Assembly (NCBI RefSeq): GCF_029309835.1
Contig: NZ_JARJHL010000010.1
Coordinates: 496,001-560,000 of the forward strand
From: Paracoccus sp. DMF-8
Lineage (GTDB): Bacteria > Pseudomonadota > Alphaproteobacteria > Rhodobacterales > Rhodobacteraceae
Length of the DNA: 64,000 nucleotides
Direction: 5' to 3'
The position numbers and the translations under genes are program-made. The notes under the pieces are model-generated. The model had not been told where the DNA came from. It did no database searches and saw nothing but the letters and a program-made list of their open reading frames with translations. Of this stretch, positions 1 to 8,693 are shown piece by piece. Numbering within the stretch: the stretch's first letter is position 1; each line of letters begins with the position of its first letter.

Positions 1-1276
1 AGGGCTGGCCGATCAGCGCGGCCTCGGCGCCCGAGGCGCGCTTGGGCGTCCCCGCCATGCCGCCATAGGCCAGCCGCGCATCCCGGATCACGCCGCCATC
101 GACGCGGATGCGGAATGCCGCTGCGGTGGCGGTGATGTCGGAATGGGCGCGTTTGCTGACCTTATAGGCCGCGATCAGATCGGTTTGCGGCAGCGGGATG
201 CGGATCGATTCGACGAATTCGCCGGGGTTCCGGTCCTGCTTGCCATATTCGATGAAATAATCCTGCAAGGCGACATCGCGGCGCCCCGCCGTGCTGCGCA
301 ACGTCACCGTGCCGCCAAGCGCGATCAGCAGGGGCGGCGTTTCCCCGATGGGCGAGCCATTGGCGACATTGCCGCCGATGGTGCCCGCATTCCTGACCTG
401 CCAACCCGCGATGCGCTGCCAATAATCCAGCACCTGCGGGAAATCGGCGGCAATATGGGGTTCGAATTCCGAATAGGTGACGCCCGCGCCGATGGTATAC
501 CCGTCGGCGTCGCGGGTGATCCCTTTCAGATCCGCCAGATGGCCGATGAACACGGCGGGCGAGATCTTGCGCATCATCTTGGTCACCCACAGCCCGACGT
601 CGGTCGCGCCCGCGATGATCGTGGCTTTCGGGTTTTCGGCCAGCACAGCCGCCAGATCGGCGGCATCGGCGGGCAGGATCGCGCGTTCGTCGCCGCGCGC
701 GGTTTCGACACGCTCGCGCGGGATCGCGGTCAGAAAGGCCGTCACGCTGTCGCGTTCGCGGGCCAGCGCATCCATTGCCTGACCGCCCGCCTCGGCCGCG
801 GCCAGCGCCGCCTTGACGATCGGCTCATAGCCCGTGCAGCGGCACAGGTTGCCCTGCAGCGCGGTTTCGATTTCGACCACCGAAGGGCGCGCGTTCTGCA
901 TCCACAGCCCATAAAGCGACATGACAAAGCCCGGCGTGCAGAAACCGCATTGGCTGCCGTGCTGTTCGATCATCGCCTGCTGGACCGGGTGCAGCCCGCC
1001 ATTCGTGCCGCGCAGATGTTCGACGGTGACGACATGGCAGCCGTGGCAGGTCGCCAGAAAGCGGATGCAGGCGTTGATCGGTTCATAGCGCAGCGCGCCG
1101 TCATGCAGGCGGCCGACCAGAACGGTGCAGGCGCCGCAGTCGCCTTCGGCGCAGCCTTCCTTGGTGCCATGCATCCGGCGATTCAGGCGGATGAAATCCA
1201 GCAGCGTGTCCGAGGCGCCGACCTCGGTCAGGCGGATTTCAGTGTCGTTCAGCAGAAATTTCAGTTCGGATGCCAT
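1..1276 (-). CDS. xdhA: Xanthine dehydrogenase small subunit (FeS/FAD), 3' end beyond window
   Basis: Small subunit of molybdenum xanthine dehydrogenase, which oxidises hypoxanthine and xanthine to urate in the cytoplasm. This subunit holds two [2Fe-2S] clusters and FAD. The N-terminal plant-ferredoxin domain shows GCAEGDCGACTV at about residues 41-52. The second cluster domain shows CGFCTPGF and LCRCTGYEP. The FAD domain begins near residue 180 with IIAGATDVGLWV and continues with NAGTIGGNVANGSPIGE. About 425 codons are present; the family is usually near 480-490 residues, so the C-terminus lies left of base 1. The start ATG at 1274-1276 follows a GAGGACGGA ribosome site. It is divergent from the LysR gene at 1392. 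XdhB and XdhC are expected to the left and cannot be seen. Confidence 0.93.
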   Translation of the reverse strand, partial: MASELKFLLNDTEIRLTEVGASDTLLDFIRLNRRMHGTKEGCAEGDCGACTVLVGRLHDGALRYEPINACIRFLATCHGCHVVTVEHLRGTNGGLHPVQQAMIEQHGSQCGFCTPGFVMSLYGLWMQNARPSVVEIETALQGNLCRCTGYEPIVKAALAAAEAGGQAMDALARERDSVTAFLTAIPRERVETARGDERAILPADAADLAAVLAENPKATIIAGATDVGLWVTKMMRKISPAVFIGHLADLKGITRDADGYTIGAGVTYSEFEPHIAADFPQVLDYWQRIAGWQVRNAGTIGGNVANGSPIGETPPLLIALGGTVTLRSTAGRRDVALQDYFIEYGKQDRNPGEFVESIRIPLPQTDLIAAYKVSKRAHSDITATAAAFRIRVDGGVIRDARLAYGGMAGTPKRASGAEAALIGQP

Positions 1277-1353
1277 TCCGTCCTCGCGTCCTCGGGCTGG
1301 GTAGGATGAAGCTTAGCGTGATTTTTCTTTTGCGGAATTCCCGAATGAGCATA

Positions 1354-1412
1354 AGACTTTTCACGAAGCGTTGAAAGTCTGGGGGGATCCAATGTCATAT
1401 CTTGAAAGTCTG
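1354..1412. promoter_or_regulatory. Direct and inverted repeats at the xdhA/LysR divergent promoter
   Basis: AGACTTT at 1354-1360 is the exact reverse complement of AAAGTCT at 1374-1380. TTGAAAGTCTG occurs at 1371-1381 and again at 1402-1412, offset 31 bp (about three helical turns). The repeats straddle the LysR start codon. This is compatible with an autoregulatory operator, but that function is inferred. Confidence 0.35.
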
Positions 1413-2291
1413 CGGGTCTTTGTCCGGGTGGTCGAGCTGGGTTCGATCACCTCGGGCGGGCGGGATCTGCGACTGTCGCCAGCGGTTGCCTCCAATCGGA
1501 TCAAGGACCTGGAGTCGCGCTTTGGCGTGCGCCTGCTGAACCGCACGACGCGCAAGCTGGTGCCCACGGAAATCGGCCGGGCATTTTATGACAGCGCGCG
1601 CCGCGTCATCGAAACCCTGGACGAGGCCGAGGCCGTGGTGTCGGGCTTTTCCGGAACGCCCCATGGCACGATCTGCGTGACCGCGCCGCTTGGTCTGGGG
1701 CGGCGGATCATCGCGCCGCTGGTGCCGCGATCCTGCGACGAATATCCGGGTGTCGAGGTGCGCCTGCGGCTGTCGGACCGCAATGTCGATATCGTCGCCG
1801 ATGGCATTGATCTGGCGTTCTTTCTGGGCGAACCCAGCGATTCCGCCCTGAAATGGCGGCGCATCGCGGAATGTCGGCGGATGCTGGTCGCCTCGCCCGA
1901 ATATGTCGAACGCCACGGCGCGCCGCAGGACCCGATGGATCTGGCGCGGCACAACTGCCTGTTGCTGCGTTATCCGCGCAGCCCGGAATTCTTCTGGATG
2001 CTGCAAACGCCCGAAGGCCCGCGCAAGTTGATGGTGCACGGGCGTTTCGATGCCGATGACGGCGATGTGCTGACGGAATGGGCCTTGTCGGGGCAGGGGA
2101 TCGCGAACCGGCCCCGTTACGAAATCGCCGAACATGTCGATTCAGGCCGGCTGGTCGAGGTGCTGGCTGACACCCCGCCCTTGCCCGCGCAATTCGGGAT
2201 GCTGACGCCGCACCGGCGGTTGCAGGACCCGAAATTGCGGCTGTTCGCGGATTTTGCCGCGCGGGAAATGCGCGGCGCCTTTAACGCGTAA
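1392..2291 (+). CDS. LysR-family transcriptional regulator
   Basis: LysR-type regulator of 299 residues. A winged helix-turn-helix spans roughly residues 1-60 (SLRVFVRVVELGSITSGGR, then ASNRIKDLESRFGVRLLNR). A substrate-binding-like effector domain follows from about residue 90. The chosen ATG at 1392 begins MSYLESLRVF, the usual LysR N-terminus; an in-frame TTG at 1371 would add seven residues. The gene is divergent from xdhA and convergent with the hydroxyisourate hydrolase gene, so it probably controls purine catabolism. The effector is unknown. The DNA-binding and effector domains resemble the DsdC/AaeR-like branch that often regulates an adjacent divergent operon. Confidence 0.88.
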   Translation: MSYLESLRVFVRVVELGSITSGGRDLRLSPAVASNRIKDLESRFGVRLLNRTTRKLVPTEIGRAFYDSARRVIETLDEAEAVVSGFSGTPHGTICVTAPLGLGRRIIAPLVPRSCDEYPGVEVRLRLSDRNVDIVADGIDLAFFLGEPSDSALKWRRIAECRRMLVASPEYVERHGAPQDPMDLARHNCLLLRYPRSPEFFWMLQTPEGPRKLMVHGRFDADDGDVLTEWALSGQGIANRPRYEIAEHVDSGRLVEVLADTPPLPAQFGMLTPHRRLQDPKLRLFADFAAREMRGAFNA

Positions 2292-2311
2292 GGGCGCCCG
2301 CGCGGCGGCGC

Positions 2312-2665
2312 TCAGCTGCCGCGATAGGTCGAATAGCCATAGGGCGAAATCAACAGCGGCACATGGTAGTGATCGGCCTGCGCCATGCCGAACCGCAGCG
2401 GCACGACGTTCAGGAAACGCGGGCTTTCGCCCGGCGTGCCTTGCGCGTCCAGCCAGTCGCCGACGTGAAAGACCAGCTCATATTCGCCGGGGGCGAATTT
2501 TTCGGCGGGCAGGATATGGGCATCGGTGCGGCCATCGGCATTGGTATCGGTTTCGGCCAGCAGGTTGCGGCTGTCGCCGTCCAGACGGAACAGTTCGATC
2601 CGCAGGCCCTGCGCCGGGCGTCCGGTCGCGGTGTCAAGAACATGGGTGGTCAGATAGCCCGACAT
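2312..2665 (-). CDS. uraH: 5-hydroxyisourate hydrolase (transthyretin-like)
   Basis: Hydrolyses 5-hydroxyisourate, the product of urate oxidase, to OHCU on the route to S-allantoin. The protein has 117 residues, the usual length of the family. The N-terminal block LTTHVLDTATGRPA contains the catalytic His at residue 8. The C-terminus YRGS (114-117) is the diagnostic HIUase signature that separates it from vertebrate transthyretin. It lies 33 bp downstream of the 8-oxoguanine deaminase stop on the same strand, consistent with an operon running from the permease. It ends 20 bp from the convergent LysR gene. Confidence 0.95.
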   Translation of the reverse strand: MSGYLTTHVLDTATGRPAQGLRIELFRLDGDSRNLLAETDTNADGRTDAHILPAEKFAPGEYELVFHVGDWLDAQGTPGESPRFLNVVPLRFGMAQADHYHVPLLISPYGYSTYRGS

Positions 2666-2698
2666 TGGTTTTCCTGTTTCTGATGTGATTTCAAGATA

Positions 2699-4045
2699 TC
2701 AGCCATTGGCCAGCCGCGCGACGGCGACCTGCGCCTGACGCGCAAGGTCGGCGGGATCGGCGGTTTGCAGGTGGAAGTCGTCGACCACCGCGCGGCCTTC
2801 GACATAGACGGCGCGGGGACGGACCGGCGCGCAGAAAATCAGTGTCGCCACCGGATCCCATGACCCGCCGCCCGGCAATTCGCTGACATCCCACAGCACC
2901 AGATCGGCGCGCTTGCCGGGTTCCAGCGACCCCAGATCGCTGCGGCCCAGCACGCGGGCACCGCCAAGGGTCGCGATCTCCAGCGCCTCGCGGGCACCAA
3001 GCGCGGACGGCCCGTCGCGCAGCCGGGCGACCAGCATGGCCTGCCGCGCCTCCAGCCCCAGATGGCTGCAATCATTGCTGGCCGAACCATCGACGCCCAG
3101 ACCGACCGGCACGCCCGCATCCCGCATCGCCCGGACCGGCGCGATGCCGGATGCCAGCCGCGCGTTGGAACAGGGGCAATGCGCGACGCCCGTGCCGGTG
3201 CGGGCAAAGAGGTCGATTTCACCCGGTGACAGTTTCACGCAATGGGCATGCCAGACATCATCCCCGGTCCAGCCCAGGCTTTCGGCGTAATCGCCGGGCA
3301 GCATGCCGAAATTTTCCAGCGAATAGGCGATATCTTCGTCGTTCTCGGCCAGATGGGTGTGCAGGCGCACGCCCTTGTCGCGGGCAAGGATGGCGGCATC
3401 GCGCATCAGTTCGCGGCTGACGGAAAAGGGCGAACAGGGCGCCAGACCGACCTGCACCATCGCGCCGGGGTTCGGGTCGTGGAAGGCATCGACCAGGCGC
3501 GCGCTGTCGCGCAGGATCGCGGCTTCATCCTCGACCAGCGCATCGGGGGGCAGGCCGCCCTTGCTTTCGCCGATGGACATGGCGCCGCGCGTGGCGTGGA
3601 AACGGATGCCGATGTCGGATGCCGCCTCGATGCTGTCATCCAGCCGCGCACCGTTCGGGAACAGATACAGGTGATCCGACGAACAGGTGCAGCCCGACAG
3701 CGCCAGTTCCGCCAGACCCAGTTGCGTCGACAGCCGGATATCGCCCGGCGTCATCCGGCCCCAGATCGGATAAAGCGTGCGCAGCCAGCCAAACAGCGCC
3801 GCATCCTGCGCGGCAGGAACGGCGCGGGTCAGCGTCTGGTAAAGGTGGTGATGGGTGTTGATCAGGCCCGGCGTCACCACGCAGCCGCGCGCATCGACGA
3901 TATCGGCGCCCTCGGCGACAAGGCCCGTACCGACGGCAGAGATCACCCCGCCGTCGGTCAGAATGTCGCCACCTGCGATCTCGCGCCGCTGGCCGTCCAT
4001 GGTGACGACGCAATCCGCGTTTCGTATCAGCAGACGTCCGGTCAT
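2699..4045 (-). CDS. 8-oxoguanine deaminase (amidohydrolase family)
   Basis: Metal-dependent amidohydrolase of 448 residues that most likely deaminates 8-oxoguanine to urate. Visible motifs in order are an N-terminal beta-sandwich strand (LLIRNADCVVTMDG), PGLINTHHHLYQTLTR carrying the metal His pair, HTHLAEN, HAHCVKLSPGEI and GVDGSASND. The last is characteristic of the 8-oxoguanine deaminase/AtzB-TrzN branch. The ATG at 4043-4045 overlaps the upstream permease stop as ATGA, so the two are translationally coupled. Supplying urate fits the adjacent permease and HIUase. Guanine deaminase is a less likely alternative, and substrate is inferred from the motif set and context. Confidence 0.85.
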   Translation of the reverse strand: MTGRLLIRNADCVVTMDGQRREIAGGDILTDGGVISAVGTGLVAEGADIVDARGCVVTPGLINTHHHLYQTLTRAVPAAQDAALFGWLRTLYPIWGRMTPGDIRLSTQLGLAELALSGCTCSSDHLYLFPNGARLDDSIEAASDIGIRFHATRGAMSIGESKGGLPPDALVEDEAAILRDSARLVDAFHDPNPGAMVQVGLAPCSPFSVSRELMRDAAILARDKGVRLHTHLAENDEDIAYSLENFGMLPGDYAESLGWTGDDVWHAHCVKLSPGEIDLFARTGTGVAHCPCSNARLASGIAPVRAMRDAGVPVGLGVDGSASNDCSHLGLEARQAMLVARLRDGPSALGAREALEIATLGGARVLGRSDLGSLEPGKRADLVLWDVSELPGGGSWDPVATLIFCAPVRPRAVYVEGRAVVDDFHLQTADPADLARQAQVAVARLANG

Positions 4046-5526
4046 CAGTGGGCCTCGGCGGCTTTGGCGGCTTCGGCGGCGTCTTCTTCGCTGATCTGCG
4101 GGGCGCCGTTGAAGAACCAGTTCAGCAGCACGGCGGCAATCGCGGCCAGCAGGATGCCCGAGTGGATCAGCGTATGCAGCGAATGCGGCAGCCACTGGTT
4201 GAAGTCAGGGGCGATCATCGGAATCATGCCCAACCCAAGGGATACGGCGACGATGAACAGGTTGTGCTTGTTGCCCTTGAAATCGACATTGGCAAGGATG
4301 CGGATGCCGGTTGCGGCGACCATGCCGAACATGACCAGACCGGCGCCGCCCAGAACGGTCGTCGGCAGCGCCTCGACCAGGGTGCCCATCTTGGGCGTCA
4401 GGCCCAGCACCACCAGAATCCCCCCCGCCGCGACGCAGACAAAGCGCGAACGCACGCCGGTCACGCCGACCAGCCCGACGTTCTGGCTGAAGGACGTATA
4501 GGGAAAGGTGTTGAAGAAACCGCCGATCGCCGTGCCCAGACCATCGACGCGCAGGCCCGCGGTCAGCGCCTTGGGCGTCATCTTGCGGCCGCAGATATCG
4601 GACAGGGCGAGGAACATGCCGGTCGATTCGATCATCGTCACGAACATCACGACCAGCATGGTCAGGATCATGATCGGGTCGAAAATCGGCATGCCGAAAT
4701 GCAGGGGCGTGATCATCGCGAACCATTTCGCCTCGCCGACGCCGTGGAAATTCATCATCCCCATCATCGCGGCCAGAATGCCGCCGATGACGATGCCCAG
4801 CAGAACGGCGATATTGGCGACAAAGCCACGGCCGAATTTCGCGATCAGCAGGATCGAGCCCAGCACGACGACACCGATCAGGATACGCGCCAGCGAGGCA
4901 TATTCCGGGTTCGGCACGGTCGCCTGCAACACGACGCTGTCAGGCACGGAACCCGCAGCCCGCGCGGTTTCCAGCCATGCGGTGGCGGCGGGATCGACCA
5001 GTTTCGGCGCGGTTGGGCCGACGGGCAGGCCGAACAGCCAGTTGATGCCGACGGGCAGCAGGCTGACGCCGATGACCAGAATGACGGTGCCGGTCACGAC
5101 GCTTGGGAAAAACCGCAGCAACCGCCCGATCACCGGCGCGATAAAGATCGACAGCAGACCCGCAGCCATGATCGCGCCGAACATCATCCGCGCGCCTTCG
5201 TTGCCCGGATTGGACGAGGCAATGGCGACCATCGGCCCGACGGCGGCAAAGGTTACGCCCATCATCACCGGCAGCTTGATCCCGAAATACTGGGTCAGGC
5301 CGAATGACTGGATGATGGTGACGATCCCGCAGACGAAAAGATCGGCGGAAATCAGAAAGGCGACATCCTGCGGCGCAAGCTGCAGCGCCCGCCCGACGAT
5401 CAGGGGCACGGCAATCGCGCCCGCATACATCACCAGCACATGCTGGAAGCCCAGGGCCACGAGGCGCGGGGCTGGCAGCATCTCCTCGACCGGGTCGAAC
5501 CCCCGGCTGGCGACAGTCTCTTGCAT
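4045..5526 (-). CDS. Urate/xanthine:cation symporter, NCS2 family
   Basis: Inner-membrane nucleobase permease of the NCS2 (uracil/xanthine/urate) family with 493 residues. It has about 12-14 hydrophobic segments from residue 30 onward, for example FQHVLVMYAGAIAVPLIVG and the later SFSQNVGLVGVTGVRS motif that carries the family substrate-binding Gln-Asn. The stop overlaps the 8-oxoguanine deaminase start. A strong GGGAGGATAAGG ribosome site sits just before its ATG. Only 39 bp separate it from the bhcD stop, so it may be read from the bhc transcript as well as from its own promoter. Urate or xanthine is the probable substrate from its neighbours. Confidence 0.9.
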   Translation of the reverse strand: MQETVASRGFDPVEEMLPAPRLVALGFQHVLVMYAGAIAVPLIVGRALQLAPQDVAFLISADLFVCGIVTIIQSFGLTQYFGIKLPVMMGVTFAAVGPMVAIASSNPGNEGARMMFGAIMAAGLLSIFIAPVIGRLLRFFPSVVTGTVILVIGVSLLPVGINWLFGLPVGPTAPKLVDPAATAWLETARAAGSVPDSVVLQATVPNPEYASLARILIGVVVLGSILLIAKFGRGFVANIAVLLGIVIGGILAAMMGMMNFHGVGEAKWFAMITPLHFGMPIFDPIMILTMLVVMFVTMIESTGMFLALSDICGRKMTPKALTAGLRVDGLGTAIGGFFNTFPYTSFSQNVGLVGVTGVRSRFVCVAAGGILVVLGLTPKMGTLVEALPTTVLGGAGLVMFGMVAATGIRILANVDFKGNKHNLFIVAVSLGLGMIPMIAPDFNQWLPHSLHTLIHSGILLAAIAAVLLNWFFNGAPQISEEDAAEAAKAAEAH

Positions 5527-5565
5527 CGGTCCTTATCCTCCCTTGTCAGGACTCGAGCTTGGCGT

Positions 5566-6528
5566 TCAGATATCGACCTGTTGTGCCAGCCCTTTGTTTT
5601 TAGCGATTTCGACCACGGCCTTTGCGACGGCGAGGTCTTGCAGTCCGACGCCTGTTCCGTCGAAAATGGTGACTTCGGTGGTGCCGCGTCCGGGGTCCGT
5701 TCCGTTGACGGCGGCGCCGAGTTCGTGGATGTCTTCGGCGCGGATCAACCCTGCGGCGATGGCGTGCTGGGCCTCGCCGATGGTGGTCGATTGGGCGATC
5801 TCGTCGGTATAGACGCGGGCGCGGGCGACCAGCGCGGGGTCGAGTTCCTGTTTGCCCTTGGTATCCGTGCCCATGGCCGCGATATGGGTCGGGCCCTTGA
5901 CGTGATCGTTCATCAGCAGCGGCCCGAAGGACGAGGTGATCGAGATGATCACATCGGCATCAGAGCCCAAACGGTCCAGTTCCACCGCCTCGAAGGGCAG
6001 GCCCAGCTCGGCCGCAGTCTCGGCCAGGCGGGTCAGCATCTCGGGATGGGGGTTCCAGCCGATAACCTTTTCAAAGGCGTGGACGCGGGCCGCAGCGCGC
6101 ATCTGGAAGGCCGACTGATGGCCCGCCCCGATCATGCCCAGCACCCTGGCCCCTTTCGGGGCCAGATATTTGATCGACACCGCCGATGCCGCCGCCGTGC
6201 GCAGCGCGGTCAGCAGGTTGCCGCCCACCGCCGCCGCGACCCGGCCCGTATCGGGGTCGAAAAGAAAGACCGTCGACTGGTGGTTGATCAGATCGTGTTT
6301 GCCGTTGTTCGGCCAATATCCCCCGGCCTTCAACCCAAGGGTCAAGCCGGCGGCATCAAAGCCGCCCTTGAAGCCATAAAGCGCATCCTCGTGCCCGATC
6401 GCCTCGCGCACGACCGGAAAGTTGCGCGCCTTGCCCGCGGACATTGCCGCGAACACCGATTCAATCGCTTCGAATGCCGCCTCGGGCGTCATCAGGCTGG
6501 CGATGTCTTTCTCTGCAACGACCAGCAT
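5566..6528 (-). CDS. bhcD: Iminosuccinate reductase of the beta-hydroxyaspartate cycle
   Basis: Ornithine cyclodeaminase/mu-crystallin family protein of 320 residues. As BhcD it reduces iminosuccinate to L-aspartate with NADH, closing the beta-hydroxyaspartate cycle. The Rossmann nucleotide-binding motif is VLGMIGAGHQSAFQMRAA near residue 125. The start ATG at 6526-6528 overlaps the bhcC stop in an ATGA arrangement. An upstream ATG at 6567 would run into bhcC and is not used. Assignment rests mainly on the complete four-gene bhcABCD order plus the divergent IclR regulator. By sequence alone it could be called an ornithine cyclodeaminase. Confidence 0.92.
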   Translation of the reverse strand: MLVVAEKDIASLMTPEAAFEAIESVFAAMSAGKARNFPVVREAIGHEDALYGFKGGFDAAGLTLGLKAGGYWPNNGKHDLINHQSTVFLFDPDTGRVAAAVGGNLLTALRTAAASAVSIKYLAPKGARVLGMIGAGHQSAFQMRAAARVHAFEKVIGWNPHPEMLTRLAETAAELGLPFEAVELDRLGSDADVIISITSSFGPLLMNDHVKGPTHIAAMGTDTKGKQELDPALVARARVYTDEIAQSTTIGEAQHAIAAGLIRAEDIHELGAAVNGTDPGRGTTEVTIFDGTGVGLQDLAVAKAVVEIAKNKGLAQQVDI

Positions 6529-7706
6529 CAATAGGCCTTTCCGCGTGCCGAGACCGGCCAGACGCATTCGACCTTGCCGTTCCGGACACCGACATACCAG
6601 TCATGGACGTTGCAGGTCGGATCGCAATGGCCGGGCACCAGCCGCAGCTTGTCATTCACCTGCAGCACGCCGGCATCGTCCTGCACGACGCCATGCTCAT
6701 CGCTGCATTTGATGTATTTCACATCGTCGCGACCGTAGATGAAGGGCAACCCGCTATCGACCGATTGCGCCTTGAGTCCGGCATCGACCACGGCCAGCGT
6801 CGGCTTGGCGTGGCTCATCACGCTGGTCAGGATGAACAGGGCATTTTCCCATTCGCCGGCGTCGATGCGCTTACCCTCCTGATCGTGGATGCGGCCATAA
6901 TCGGCATCCATGAAAGCATAGGAGCCGCATTGCAATTCGTTGTAAACGCCCGAGTTGCTTTCAAAGTAATAGGATCCGGTGCCGCCGCCGGACACGAATT
7001 CGGGTTTCAGGCCCTCTGCCTCCAGCGCGTCAACGGCGTCTTTGACCTGCGCGATGGCGGCGTCGAGTTTCGCTTTGCGGTCGTCAAAGCTGTCCATATG
7101 CTGCATCGCGCCCTGATAGGCCTGGATGCCCTTGAAGGTCAGGCCGGGGGCCGCAGCCACCGCGCGGGCGATTTCCAGCACCTCGGGGGTGGTCTTGACG
7201 CCGCAGCGACCGGCGCCACAGTCGATTTCGACAAAGACGCCCAGTTCGGTGCCGTGTTTTTGCGCAGCTGCCGACAGATCCGCCACATTGGCAACGTCAT
7301 CGACACAGACCGTCACGGTCGCGCCCAGTTTCGGCATCCGCGCCAGGCGGTCGATCTTGGCCGCGTCGCGGACCTGATTGCTGACCAGAATGTCGGTGAT
7401 CCCGCCCCGGGCGAACACTTCGGCCTCGGACACCTTCTGGCAGCACACGCCGACGGCGCCGCCAAGCGATTGCTGCAGTTTCTGGACATCGACGGATTTG
7501 TGCATCTTGCCATGGCTGCGGTGGCGCATGCCGTGGGCCTTGGCGTAATCGCCCATTTTCCTGATGTTGCGTTCCAGCGCGTCCAGATCAAGGATCAGGC
7601 AGGGCGTCTGGATATCGGCCTCGTCCATGCCGGGCAGCGCGGGGATGTCAAAGCCGACCTCATAGGCGGACAGGTCGGTCTGGGCAAAATCTGCTTTCGC
7701 GTTCAT
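6528..7706 (-). CDS. bhcC: 3-hydroxy-D-aspartate aldolase
   Basis: PLP enzyme of the D-threonine aldolase/DSD1 family with 392 residues. BhcC condenses glycine with glyoxylate to (2R,3S)-beta-hydroxyaspartate. The N-terminal alanine-racemase-like barrel contains HRSHGKMHKS, in which K67 is the expected PLP lysine. The C-terminal domain carries the metal ligands typical of the family (DEHGVV and VPGHCDPTCN near the C-terminus). The start at 7706 gives MNAKADFAQTDL; an earlier in-frame ATG lies inside bhcB. It is separated from the bhcB stop by 10 bp, and its stop overlaps the bhcD start. Together these indicate a single transcript. Confidence 0.94.
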   Translation of the reverse strand: MNAKADFAQTDLSAYEVGFDIPALPGMDEADIQTPCLILDLDALERNIRKMGDYAKAHGMRHRSHGKMHKSVDVQKLQQSLGGAVGVCCQKVSEAEVFARGGITDILVSNQVRDAAKIDRLARMPKLGATVTVCVDDVANVADLSAAAQKHGTELGVFVEIDCGAGRCGVKTTPEVLEIARAVAAAPGLTFKGIQAYQGAMQHMDSFDDRKAKLDAAIAQVKDAVDALEAEGLKPEFVSGGGTGSYYFESNSGVYNELQCGSYAFMDADYGRIHDQEGKRIDAGEWENALFILTSVMSHAKPTLAVVDAGLKAQSVDSGLPFIYGRDDVKYIKCSDEHGVVQDDAGVLQVNDKLRLVPGHCDPTCNVHDWYVGVRNGKVECVWPVSARGKAY

Positions 7707-7716
7707 GTGGGTATCC

Positions 7717-8679
7717 TCAGATCCAGGGCAGGCGGTCAAGATTGACATTGCCGCCGGTGATGATGATGCCGACACGCTGGCCGGCGAAGGCTTCAGGGTT
7801 TTTCAGGATCGTCGCCGAGGGCACCGCGCTGGACGGCTCCATGACGATGCGCAGGTGTTTCCAGATCAGTTTCATCGCATCGACGATTTCGGGGTCGGAT
7901 GCGGTGTAGATCTCGGACACATGGTTCCTGACGAAATGCCAGGTCAGGTCCTTGAGCGGCACCAGCAGCCCGTCGGCGATGGTTTTCGGCGCATCGTCGG
8001 CGATGATGCGACCGGCCTGGAAGCTGCGATAGGCATCGTCCGCCTGTTCGGGTTCGGCGGCGATGACGCGGGTGTTCGGCGCCAGCGTCGACAGGGTCAG
8101 GCAGGTGCCGGAAATCATCCCGCCGCCGCCGATGGGCGCCACGACCGCGTCCAGCGCGCCGCCATCCAGTTCGGCGACCTGCTCGACCAGTTCGCGCGCG
8201 CAGGTCCCCTGACCGGCGATCACCCGCGGGTCGTTATAGGGATGGACGAAATCGCCCCCGGTTTCGGCCTGAACGCGGGCGAATGTTTCCTCGCGGCTGC
8301 TGGTCGAGGGTTCGCATTCCGTGATCACCCCGCCATAGCGCCGCACCGTGTCCTTTTTCGCCTGAGGCGCGGTGCGCGGCATCACGACATGGCACGGAAT
8401 CCCCCGCAACATCGCCGCATAGCTGAGGCAGGACGCATGATTGCCGCTGGAATGCGTCGCCACCCCCCGCGCCGCCTGTTCGTCCGACAGCCCAAAGACG
8501 GCATTGCTCGCGCCCCGGACCTTGAACGCCCCCGGCTCCTGAAAGTTCTCGCATTTGAAAAACAGCCGCGCGCCCGTCAGCTGATCCAGATAATCCGAGG
8601 TCCGGATCGGCGTCCGGCGAATATGCGCCCGGATGCGGTCATGCGCATCCAGCATGTCCTGATAGGAAGGGATATACAT
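7717..8679 (-). CDS. bhcB: Beta-hydroxyaspartate dehydratase
   Basis: PLP-dependent serine/threonine dehydratase-like protein (fold type II) of 320 residues. BhcB dehydrates beta-hydroxyaspartate to iminosuccinate. The PLP lysine is K53 in PGAFKVRGASNAV, and the glycine-rich phosphate loop is PIGGGGMISG. I chose the ATG at 8679 (MYIPSYQDML) because AAGGA lies five bases upstream. An ATG at 8691 would add four residues but has its Shine-Dalgarno directly abutting. The gene follows bhcA after 14 bp. By sequence alone the family also includes threonine dehydratase and serine racemase; the gene order decides. Confidence 0.93.
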   Translation of the reverse strand: MYIPSYQDMLDAHDRIRAHIRRTPIRTSDYLDQLTGARLFFKCENFQEPGAFKVRGASNAVFGLSDEQAARGVATHSSGNHASCLSYAAMLRGIPCHVVMPRTAPQAKKDTVRRYGGVITECEPSTSSREETFARVQAETGGDFVHPYNDPRVIAGQGTCARELVEQVAELDGGALDAVVAPIGGGGMISGTCLTLSTLAPNTRVIAAEPEQADDAYRSFQAGRIIADDAPKTIADGLLVPLKDLTWHFVRNHVSEIYTASDPEIVDAMKLIWKHLRIVMEPSSAVPSATILKNPEAFAGQRVGIIITGGNVNLDRLPWI

Positions 8680-8693
8680 GGCGTCCTTCATCC

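Noticed and set aside
143..1309. Long plus-strand open frame antisense to xdhA
   Set aside because: Low-complexity RDG/ADG-rich translation without motifs; the minus strand carries an unmistakable xanthine dehydrogenase subunit. Such shadows are common in GC-rich DNA.
4048..5812. Two long plus-strand frames opposite the urate permease and bhcD
   Set aside because: Translations are rich in His, Asp, Gln and Arg with no domains; the minus strand is a clear NCS2 permease.
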